DNA of 19,280 bases, from the NCBI GenBank assembly GCA_947176785.1, contig CAMWSA010000024.1:1-19280 (forward strand). The letters are read 5' to 3'. Below, piece after piece: positions 1 to 5,860 of the stretch. The position numbers and the translations under genes were made by a program. The stretch comes from an uncultured Lachnospiraceae bacterium. Lineage in GTDB: Bacteria; Bacillota; Clostridia; Lachnospirales; Lachnospiraceae. Within the stretch, counting starts at the first letter, position 1. Each line of letters starts with the position of its first letter. The notes below the pieces were generated by a model. That model saw only the letters and a program-made list of their open reading frames with translations, was not told the origin of the DNA and did no database searches.

Positions 1-205
1 TCCCTTTGAATATCTGCTGTTTGATATGACAAATTATATATAAGTATTAATTGTGATTATCAGTATAATACATTTAACTGTAAAAATTTCTCATCTCTCA
101 TTACGCCTCAACTCAATGTATAGCTTTTAGTAATGCCGCCAATTCTACGCCTATATCAATCAAGCAATAATAATTATCTGAAAGCGAAACAGGCCAAACG
201 CCGTC

Positions 206-274
206 TCACCCTCCTGTCACCCCCGCCAGCACATCAAACACCCGTCGCAGATTCAGCCGTCCATATCCCGAGTA
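206..274 (-). pseudogene. 3' remnant of a second S8 (subtilisin-like) protease gene
   Basis: Read on the minus strand, 274 to 206 encodes a tail beginning YSGYGRLNLRR and ending LAGVTGG followed by TGA. Nineteen consecutive residues, GYGRLNL through LAGVTG, are identical to the C-terminus of the intact S8 protease at 1621-3498, which ends there without the extra Gly. The DNA is not identical (for example CGA against CGC at one Arg codon and ACA against ACG at the last Thr), so this is a diverged paralogue rather than a recent copy. Similarity stops at 274, exactly where a TGTCAAGTTA repeat resembling a transposon end begins. No catalytic part is present, so it cannot encode an active protease. 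Tandem S8 genes followed by an insertion or deletion is the simplest reading, which is inference. Confidence 0.8.
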
Positions 275-405
275 TGTCAAGTTAGTGTCACGAACTTTTG
301 AGTTATTTTCGTGGGAAAAGGCTGGAAAACTGCATAAATCTGTTGGGTGAATGGTAAGTTAATGTCAAGTTGGTTGAAAATTGACGGCGGATTAGTGTCA
401 AGTTA
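275..405. mobile_element. Putative insertion-sequence terminal region (IS21-like), no transposase
   Basis: The 9-mer TGTCAAGTT occurs at 275-283, 363-371 and 396-404; the copies at 275 and 396 share a tenth base (A), and 285-290 (GTGTCA) is a fourth partial copy. The segment starts with TG exactly where homology to the S8 protease tail ends. Several spaced copies of a subterminal repeat next to a TG terminus is the usual layout of IS21-family ends, where the repeats are transposase sites. No istA/istB-like frame is present in the window, so this would be a solo end or relic. The opposite end was not found. Family assignment is tentative. Confidence 0.45.
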
Positions 406-502
406 TTTCAAAGTCATGAATACACAATATATAGCAAACTGTTCTTATCCACTTGAACACCCCTATTTCTGAATTTGGCCCGCAGCTTTTTTATTTACAT
501 GA

Positions 503-540
503 ACAAAAATCCGCAGGACGGTTTGTTTTCCATCCTACGG
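503..540 (-). terminator. Rho-independent terminator of the JAB operon
   Basis: On the minus strand an 11-bp stem (CCGTAGGATGG at 540-530 pairing with CCGTCCTGCGG at 521-511, with two G-U pairs) closes an 8-base loop and is followed by ATTTTTG. It lies 13 bases beyond the stop codon of the 57-residue protein, so it should end the two-gene JAB transcript. Confidence 0.8.
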
Positions 541-552
541 ACATGCTCTTGC

Positions 553-726
553 CTAGTCTTTCATCTCTTTTCTTTTCTTATAATCTTGAATAAACGAAAT
601 GAGTTCCTGACTCTTCTGTATACTTTTCTGCAATTCTGTCTCGTCTACTGAATAATTTGGATCAGAAACACATAGTTCCAACGGCTCAAAATTATAAACA
701 ACATCATTCAAAGCACTTTTGCTCAT
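553..726 (-). CDS. Small hypothetical protein, 57 aa, second gene of the JAB operon
   Basis: An ATG at 726-724 is preceded by AGGAGGT at ideal spacing and opens a 57-codon frame that begins MSKSALNDVVYNFEP, ends KRKEMKD and stops with TAG at 555-553. It starts 16 bases after the JAB gene ends and is followed by a strong terminator, so it is almost certainly translated with it. There is no signal peptide or membrane segment. The N-terminal half is mixed and acidic; the C-terminal half (about residues 28-57) is rich in Glu, Gln and Lys and probably forms a helix. I do not recognise a family. Being paired with a JAB-domain protein, it could be a partner, substrate or regulator of that protein, which is inference. 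The ribosome site, spacing and terminator make me confident that it is a gene. Confidence 0.75.
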   Translation of the reverse strand: MSKSALNDVVYNFEPLELCVSDPNYSVDETELQKSIQKSQELISFIQDYKKRKEMKD

Positions 727-742
727 AGTCCACCTCCTTATT

Positions 743-1348
743 CTACCGATAAAATAGTCCCACTTCGCTGCATTTTGTCAAAAACGTCAGGGCCGCCATA
801 TACATTTCCATTGCCGGGGAATCTTTATCCAAACCTTCAATGCATTCCCGAAACAACTCAAAGGCTCTATTATATTCATATTCTATGTCTCGTTTCAAAT
901 AATGCACAGTACCCTGGTTGGATACAACCACTATTACTTGTATCACAGGATGTAGGATAAAGAAATGTATATCCTGCAGAGAGAAAGTCTGAGTGGATGG
1001 ATGATTGTGCAGTATTACCACAGCGACAGACTTTCTGGATACAATAATGTGGTTAGAAAGGGTGTCGGCAAGTATGTCTACCTCATGCTCAGTTCCCAAT
1101 GATATCCCAAAGCTGCCAAGTGGATTTTCAGCCCCAAGATCGCAGGTAATAGCAACCTCATTACTATCATTTTTTTCCTTGGAAAGAAGTAATACATCTT
1201 TCGCTAACTCCTGCATAATCTTATTCTGTTCATCTGTGAATCCGTCATACTGGATAAAAGGCACTTTATCTATGGCAATATCTGTAATATAAATTTTTCT
1301 GTCCCGCCTTTTTGCCTGCCCACATATATTATCCATGCCCTCTGGCAT
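743..1348 (-). CDS. JAB/JAMM (MPN-fold) domain protein, 201 aa
   Basis: Contains the JAMM metalloprotease signature: His114-Asn-His116-Pro-Ser, then Ser123 and Asp126, with a possible upstream catalytic Glu (Glu64 in NEVAI) about 50 residues earlier. In this fold the two His and the Asp bind zinc and the Glu activates water; members are deubiquitinase-like isopeptidases, RadC-type DNA-repair-associated proteins, or phage and mobile-element proteins. The gap from HxH to Ser is one residue shorter than in the usual RadC pattern HNHPSGDPxPS. There is no helix-hairpin-helix domain as in full RadC, and no signal peptide. About 110 N-terminal and 75 C-terminal residues flank the motif with no domain I recognise. 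Start ATG at 1348 has GGGGAGGT just upstream. It forms an operon with the 57-residue gene, with its own promoter. AT-rich codon use differs from the GC-rich genes to the right, suggesting acquisition. Substrate unknown. Confidence 0.8.
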   Translation of the reverse strand: MPEGMDNICGQAKRRDRKIYITDIAIDKVPFIQYDGFTDEQNKIMQELAKDVLLLSKEKNDSNEVAITCDLGAENPLGSFGISLGTEHEVDILADTLSNHIIVSRKSVAVVILHNHPSTQTFSLQDIHFFILHPVIQVIVVVSNQGTVHYLKRDIEYEYNRAFELFRECIEGLDKDSPAMEMYMAALTFLTKCSEVGLFYR

Positions 1349-1468
1349 ATCCCACCTCCCCTTTCCCAGAGCAAATCATATTTTACTGACTGCCATTTGA
1401 ATCTCTGGCAACAACAACTATAATGTTTAAATGCGCCTATATTAATTCCTATCTACTTTCATATTTAC

Positions 1469-1496
1469 ATTATAGCAGATATCTTCTATTTTACAA
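1469..1496 (-). promoter_or_regulatory. Predicted sigma-A promoter of the JAB operon
   Basis: Minus strand: -35 TTGTAA (1496-1491), 16-base spacer, -10 TATAAT (1474-1469). It lies about 120 bases upstream of the JAB start codon in AT-rich DNA, so the transcript would have a leader of roughly 110 bases. The match to consensus is good; the start site is predicted only. Confidence 0.65.
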
Positions 1497-1620
1497 CTGT
1501 GCTTCAATTCCCTACACAAAATAATTGTAATAAACATTCACTCTTTAAAACAGTATGTCCGGGAAGAGGGAATTTTTCTTTTCCTGGCCCAAAACAAGCA
1601 GAATGAGGCACATATATTAA

Positions 1621-3498
1621 CTACCCCGTCACCCCCGCCAGCACGTCAAACACCCGGCGCAGATTCAGCCGTCCATAACCCCACTCCCGGCTGGGATAAC
1701 TGACCTCCGTAGTCCTCACAGCCCCCTGGATAAAGTAATTGCGGACCTCCTCCGTCTCCGCCAGCAGGCTGTTGCCTTCCACCACGGCCCATTGCATGAA
1801 CTGGGCGGCGGCCCCCGCCGCCAGCGCCGCCGCCAGGCTGCTGCCGGTGCGTCGCCCGTAAATGGTGGAGATATTCACACCGGGGGCGGCTATGTCCGGG
1901 CAGATCTGGCCCATGCGGGCAAATCCCCTGCCGGATTCCAGAAAGAAACTGTTGTTGGTGTCATTATAGGTGGAGACACTGATTACCCGATCTGCCATGG
2001 AGGGTTCCGTCAGCGTGGTATAGGGGTCGGGACTCAAAAAATAGCACTCGGCCGTGATAAAGTCCGTGATGGGCAGCCACAGGTGGAAGCTGCCGTTATG
2101 GAGCTGCCCCGCCGCCGACACCCGGAAGTTCCAGATCCCCGCCGTGGGCTGGGACACCCTGAACAGCACCAGCTGCTCCCCGGTATTGGCCTCCACCAGC
2201 ACGCTCTGAATCGTGATAACCGTCCGCTCATAGATGAAGCGGTGGGTACTCTCCCCCTCTATCCCCAGACGGATGGGCGGGATCGTCTCTCCCCCCGGGG
2301 AGCGGACAGCTATATTGAACAGATCCGGTACACTGCCCCAGAATTCCATGATGAATCCGCTTACCCCCTCCGCCACCCGCACCTCCACATCCCGGTAGCT
2401 GTCCATCCGTCCCAGGTCCGTGGGAATCTGTCCGAAGAAATGATGTGCGGCATTGCCCTCGTTGCCTCCCGCCACCACCATGACCCGGCTGCGATACCCT
2501 CCCATACAGCTTAAATACCTGGACAGAAAGCTGTTTCCGTTGTGATCCCCCATGTTGGTTCCCACCCCCAGGCAAATCACCACCGGCCTTTTGAAGGTCT
2601 CGGCAAAAGAATCCGCGTATTTGATCGCCAGCATGACATCCGCTTCCGTGTAAGCGGGGACATCCTCCGGCAGGAAATAATACTGTCTCAGGTAGGGCTT
2701 GCACTGCTTCAACTTGACCACCAGGATATCCGCCTGCGGAGCCGCCCCGAGGTACAAGGTCCCGTTGCCCAGGCTGCTGCCCGCCGCCACCCCTGCCAGG
2801 GCGCTGCCATGGCCCAGTTCATCCCGGCTGGGAACGACGCTGTAAGGATCTGCCGCCTGCAGCGCCTCATTGATCTGTTCCCGGGTGTATACGGTCCCGA
2901 AATTGAGTTCCTGGGGTGACGGCCCATCCTGGATCGTCTGATCCCAGATCGCCAGTATCCTGGTGGTGCCATCCTCCTTTCGAAAAACCGGAGAAGTATA
3001 GTCCACGCCTGTGTCAATACAACAGAAAATACACCCCTTCCCGGTAAGATTCAGCGGATCTCTCTGCACGGATAAAATACCGCTGGATATCAAAGGCGTG
3101 GGATCAAAAGGCTCCTGCAGGGTAAACCGCTCCTGCGCAGTATAAGGTCCCTGTGTGACAGGGTTCCCCGGAACAGGGGCTTGCTCCCCGGCAAGCTGCG
3201 CGGCACGCACCGCCCCGACATTCCCCCGCTTTCCCTGCATGTCATTCCCCGGCCCCGTGATGTCCAATTCCATGAGTCCGTATACTTTGGGTGTGAACCG
3301 ATATTGATAAGGCCCTCTCCAACGGTTCCGCGCCGTCAGCAATTTATCATATACCACCGAGTAACCGTCCCCCAGAGGGACATAACAGATATCCGGCTCT
3401 CCCGCCAATAATATATCCACCGGAAAATCCACCACAATATCCACATAATCATCCGACAAAATCTTATCCCTGCAATCCATATACGTGTCCGCTTTCAT
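1621..3498 (-). CDS. S8 family subtilisin-like serine protease, Csp-like
   Basis: Subtilase of about 625 aa. Numbered from the upstream GTG at 3501 (626 aa), the triad is Asp163 (CIDTGVDY), His231 (ELGHGSAL) and Ser555 (TGSSLAAA), with oxyanion Asn347 (GGNEGN). The first ~110 residues have no subtilase motif and look like a propeptide. Between Asn347 and Ser555 lies an insertion of about 130 residues rich in beta strands; this layout is typical of the Csp germination proteases of Clostridia, which activate the spore cortex hydrolase SleC and carry a jelly-roll insertion there. No signal peptide or membrane segment, so it acts in the cytosol or inside the spore. ATG at 3498 is preferred because AAGGG sits six bases before it, whereas the GTG at 3501 is too close. 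The Ser motif is GSSLAAA rather than GTSMAAP, but the triad is intact, so an active protease is likely. The germination role is inference; many Lachnospiraceae carry several such genes of unknown role. Confidence 0.88.
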   Translation of the reverse strand: MKADTYMDCRDKILSDDYVDIVVDFPVDILLAGEPDICYVPLGDGYSVVYDKLLTARNRWRGPYQYRFTPKVYGLMELDITGPGNDMQGKRGNVGAVRAAQLAGEQAPVPGNPVTQGPYTAQERFTLQEPFDPTPLISSGILSVQRDPLNLTGKGCIFCCIDTGVDYTSPVFRKEDGTTRILAIWDQTIQDGPSPQELNFGTVYTREQINEALQAADPYSVVPSRDELGHGSALAGVAAGSSLGNGTLYLGAAPQADILVVKLKQCKPYLRQYYFLPEDVPAYTEADVMLAIKYADSFAETFKRPVVICLGVGTNMGDHNGNSFLSRYLSCMGGYRSRVMVVAGGNEGNAAHHFFGQIPTDLGRMDSYRDVEVRVAEGVSGFIMEFWGSVPDLFNIAVRSPGGETIPPIRLGIEGESTHRFIYERTVITIQSVLVEANTGEQLVLFRVSQPTAGIWNFRVSAAGQLHNGSFHLWLPITDFITAECYFLSPDPYTTLTEPSMADRVISVSTYNDTNNSFFLESGRGFARMGQICPDIAAPGVNISTIYGRRTGSSLAAALAAGAAAQFMQWAVVEGNSLLAETEEVRNYFIQGAVRTTEVSYPSREWGYGRLNLRRVFDVLAGVTG

Positions 3499-3581
3499 CA
3501 CTATCCCTTATAGATATATTATGCAGCCTGCCTGTAAATGTTCTGCAAATCCCTTGTGGAAATCCTATGTGTGTCAGCCCG

Positions 3582-3672
3582 ACAGCGGATTGACCGTCAG
3601 ATTTTCCTTCCTGCGCGGCGCAGGTTGTCCGACTACATAACAAGCGCAGAAGCAGGAAAGCCTTAACACATG
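3582..3672. repeat. Dispersed palindromic repeat, copy R1 (degenerate)
   Basis: ATTTTCCTTCCTGCGC at 3601-3616 is the left arm of the palindromic family described under copy R3 (5746-5849). The right arm, around GCGCAGAAGCAGGAAAG (3644-3660), is decayed by small insertions. Located in the gap between the ClpX-like gene and the S8 protease gene. Confidence 0.6.
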
Positions 3673-3715
3673 ACAATTTAGGGTCTGGCATCCCTACGCC
3701 CGGATACCGCACACC

Positions 3716-3751
3716 AAAATACCCCGGCAGCAAGCTTCCCGCCAGGGTATT
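3716..3751 (-). terminator. Rho-independent terminator of the ClpX-like gene
   Basis: On the minus strand AATACCCTGGC (3751-3741) pairs with GCCGGGGTATT (3728-3718), one pair being T-G, and is followed by TTTGG. It begins 26 bases after the stop codon of the ClpX-like gene, so the S8 protease gene is probably transcribed separately. Confidence 0.7.
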
Positions 3752-3777
3752 CCTTCAGTCCGTCGGGATTAGGTCCC

Positions 3778-5298
3778 TCAAGGCTGTACGTATTCTTTCA
3801 AAGTGTCACTGCTCTCCAAAAGCAGGTTACTGCGTATGTCTATGATCGGCCCTCCCTTGCCCTCGATATACTCACGGGTGATGGTAACCCGACCGATATT
3901 GTCGTCCTTGGGGATCTCATACATGATATCCAGCATGAATTCCTCTATGATGGAACGAAGGGCCCTTGCCCCGGTATCGCGCTTCATGGCCTTCTCCGCA
4001 ATGGCCTCCAACGCCTCATCGTTGAACTCCAGCTTCACCTCATCCAGTTCCAGCAGCTTCTGATACTGTTTCAGTATGGCATTCCTCGGCTCCTTCAGGA
4101 TCTTGACCATCATCTCCCTGGTCAGGCCCTCCAGGGTATAGACCACCGGCAGCCTGCCAATAAATTCGGGAATCATGCCAAATTTCCTTAGATCCTCCAC
4201 CGTCACATGGGACAGCAGATTCTTCTCCTTGTCAAAGGCATCCTTCAGCGTGGCGTTAAACCCGATGGAGGCAGTCTTGGTCAGCCTCTCCTTGATGATA
4301 TCCTCCAGGTCGGGAAATGCCCCGCCGCATATAAACAGAATGTTCCGCGTGTTTACGGTAGCCAGCGGAACCATTGCGTTCTTGCTGTTAGCTCCCACCG
4401 GTACCTCCACGTCGGCCCCCTCCAACAGCTTCAACATACCCTGCTGTACACTCTCCCCGCTCACATCCCGGGAAGTGGCATTCTTCTTCTTGGCGATCTT
4501 GTCGATCTCGTCGATAAAGACAATTCCCCTCTCCGCCTTCTCTATGTCATTATCAGCCGCCGCCAGCAGCTTGGAGACCACGCTCTCTATATCGTCTCCA
4601 ATATAGCCCGCCTCAGTGAGGGATGTGGCGTCCGCTATGGCCAGAGGCACATCCAAAAGCCTTGCAAGGGTCTTGACCAGGTAAGTCTTGCCGCAGCCTG
4701 TGGGTCCGATCATCAGCATATTGGATTTCTCGATCTCAATCTCATCCATCGTCCCGGTGGCAACCCTCTTGTAATGATTATATACTGCCACGGAAATCAC
4801 TTTTTTGGCGTGTTCCTGTCCCACCACATACTCGTCCAGGCTGGCCTTGATCTTGTGGGGAGCGGGGATATCCTTAATGTTAAGTACCGGCTGTGCGCTT
4901 TCCTGCTTCTTTTTTTTCTTGATCTTCTGCTTATTGGGGATGCCTCCCTCCCCCTGCAGATCCGCAATGTTCACAAAGCGGATATTGGCCATACCGTTGC
5001 CCTTCAAAATATTGTCCATGTCCTTCTGGAATTGAGGGTCCGTCAGCATGCCCTGATAGTCGAACTGGCTCACCGTATCCATGGTCTTATGCATACAGTC
5101 GTCGCAGACGCAGATGCTGTTGGGGAGTTTAAACATCTTCCCCGCCTTACTCTCCGGCCTGCGGCAGACAAAGCATACATCTTCATAATCGCCGCCCTTA
5201 CCGGAATCCTTATTCCGTGTGTCTTCGCCGCCGTGCTTCTCCCCGGCATCCTCTTCCAATTCATCCATTTTCTCGTCCTGATCGTACTGATCCGCCAT
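3778..5298 (-). CDS. ClpX-type AAA+ unfoldase with extended N-terminus (ClpX paralogue)
   Basis: Related throughout to ClpX, the hexameric ATPase that unfolds substrates for ClpP. Numbered from an upstream GTG (5307): residues 1-43 are an acidic, low-complexity extension; Cys45, Cys48, Cys68 and Cys71 form the ClpX zinc finger; a Lys-rich linker lies near 127-134; Walker A GPTGCGKT is 201-208; pore loop GYIG 234-237; Walker B IVFIDE 262-267; ClpP-docking IGF loop 348-350; sensor-2 GARALRSI lies near the C-terminus. At about 506 aa it exceeds typical ClpX (about 420-430), and normal ClpX has GPTGSGKT. ATG at 5298 is favoured because GGAG lies eight bases upstream; GTG 5307 is the alternative. 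No clpP or tig is adjacent, so this is probably a second, specialised ClpX and not the housekeeping one. The IGF loop suggests it still docks on ClpP. Neighbours htrA and a Csp-like protease fit a quality-control or spore role, which is inference. Confidence 0.88.
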   Translation of the reverse strand: MADQYDQDEKMDELEEDAGEKHGGEDTRNKDSGKGGDYEDVCFVCRRPESKAGKMFKLPNSICVCDDCMHKTMDTVSQFDYQGMLTDPQFQKDMDNILKGNGMANIRFVNIADLQGEGGIPNKQKIKKKKKQESAQPVLNIKDIPAPHKIKASLDEYVVGQEHAKKVISVAVYNHYKRVATGTMDEIEIEKSNMLMIGPTGCGKTYLVKTLARLLDVPLAIADATSLTEAGYIGDDIESVVSKLLAAADNDIEKAERGIVFIDEIDKIAKKKNATSRDVSGESVQQGMLKLLEGADVEVPVGANSKNAMVPLATVNTRNILFICGGAFPDLEDIIKERLTKTASIGFNATLKDAFDKEKNLLSHVTVEDLRKFGMIPEFIGRLPVVYTLEGLTREMMVKILKEPRNAILKQYQKLLELDEVKLEFNDEALEAIAEKAMKRDTGARALRSIIEEFMLDIMYEIPKDDNIGRVTITREYIEGKGGPIIDIRSNLLLESSDTLKEYVQP

Positions 5299-5432
5299 TC
5301 TTATCACTCCATCCTTTTCTGCTTGTCTATAATACTTACCCTATTCCCCCCATGGCACGCCTATGCTGTATCATTGCATTCATCCGTATTGCAGGGCGCC
5401 GCTTCCTGCCTTTTATACCCACCAGCGGCCGG

Positions 5433-5492
5433 CTTTTCCTTCCTGCGCGCCACATATTGTCCAATTATGCGGCATGTGACGCACAGGAGGCG
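5433..5492. repeat. Dispersed palindromic repeat, copy R2
   Basis: CTTTTCCTTCCTGCGCG (5434-5450) forms the left arm; inner arms CCTGCGCGCCACAT and, reversed, CCTGTGCGTCACAT pair around the core TTGTCCAATTATGC. It shares left arm and core with copies R1, R3 and R4; the outer right arm is lost. It would fall in the untranslated leader of the ClpX-like gene. Confidence 0.65.
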
Positions 5493-5595
5493 TATAGTCT
5501 TATAGTAAACGGCATGACAAATCTCTTCTTTCGGCCCTGCAAAAGCCATATAGGGAAGCTTATGTTCCCGCATGGAGCAGCCACGGATGACAGGA

Positions 5596-5628
5596 AATAA
5601 ACCCGGAAAAATATCTTCCGGGTTTATT
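5596..5628. other. Perfect 13-bp stem-loop overlapping a predicted promoter
   Basis: AATAAACCCGGAA (5596-5608) and TTCCGGGTTTATT (5616-5628) pair perfectly around a 7-base loop. By itself it resembles an intrinsic terminator: the minus-strand stem is followed by TCCTG and contains TTTATTT at its end. Its right edge overlaps the -10 box at 5626-5631, so it may instead be an operator or a 5' mRNA stem-loop for the ClpX-like gene. It is too far (over 200 bases) from the htrA stop to be htrA's obvious terminator. Confidence 0.7.
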
Positions 5629-5654
5629 ATATCGAATATTCCATTCCTGCACAA
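5626..5654 (-). promoter_or_regulatory. Predicted sigma-A promoter of the ClpX-like gene
   Basis: Minus strand: -35 TTGTGC (5654-5649), 17-base spacer, -10 TATAAT (5631-5626). Predicted start is near 5619, inside the hairpin at 5596-5628, giving a leader of about 320 bases up to the start codon at 5298. Box spacing is ideal. Confidence 0.55.
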
Positions 5655-5745
5655 GTAAACTTTTTATAAAGGAAAATGTTTACTGTTCACTATTTTTCAC
5701 ACATGCACCGGCAGAAGCGCTTTAATTATACGCACGGGCGGTCAT

Positions 5746-5849
5746 TATACTGACAAGCGCTGAGATTTTCCAATTCCTGCCCGGCACATGCCGCATAATC
5801 GGACGTCATGCGCCGTGCAGGAAGGAAAATCTAACCGTTCGCAAGTATA
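5746..5849. repeat. Dispersed palindromic repeat, copy R3 (most complete)
   Basis: A roughly 104-bp imperfect palindrome. Left arm: TATACTGACAAGCGCTGAG, then ATTTTCCAATTCCTGC. Right arm read in reverse: TATACTTGCGAACGGTTAG, then ATTTTCCTTCCTGC. The centre contains two diverged copies of a CATGCCGCATAATCGGACG-like core facing each other. It starts 12 bases after the htrA stop codon. Whole or partial copies lie at 3582-3672, 5433-5492, 9225-9324 and 10385-10414, all in gaps between genes. No coding capacity. It may be a MITE-like or REP-like element and may also end transcription as a hairpin, which is inference. Confidence 0.8.
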
Positions 5850-5860
5850 GTATAAAATCG

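Larger units (their letters stand above)
5308..5860. other. 553-bp intergenic region between htrA and the ClpX-like gene
   Basis: No frame here has a ribosome site plus recognisable protein features. It holds, from right to left in transcription order: palindromic repeat R3 (5746-5849), a predicted promoter (5626-5654), a 13-bp perfect hairpin (5596-5628), and decayed repeat R2 (5433-5492). Transcription from the predicted promoter would give the ClpX-like mRNA a leader of about 320 bases. The stretch 5655-5745 is AT-rich with no signal I can assign. Confidence 0.6.

Noticed and set aside
1..205. Promoter-like TATAAT strings in the AT-rich left edge
   Set aside because: No matching -35 at usable spacing and no gene to serve inside the window; nothing assignable is seen in this stretch.
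743..1348. Calling the JAB protein RadC
   Set aside because: It lacks the N-terminal helix-hairpin-helix region and the RadC spacing of the HxHP...S..D motif.
1560..1620. Hairpin after the S8 gene (CCGGGAA...TTCCTGG) as a terminator
   Set aside because: In the minus-strand RNA it includes an A-C mismatch and has a large AT-rich loop; too weak to support.
3464..3733. 89-codon minus-strand frame between the S8 and ClpX-like genes
   Set aside because: It runs through repeat R1 and most of the ClpX-like gene's terminator and overlaps the S8 gene start; no ribosome site or protein-like pattern.
5361..5654. 97-codon minus-strand frame in the htrA/ClpX-like gap
   Set aside because: It covers the predicted promoter, the perfect hairpin and repeat R2, and has no ribosome site.
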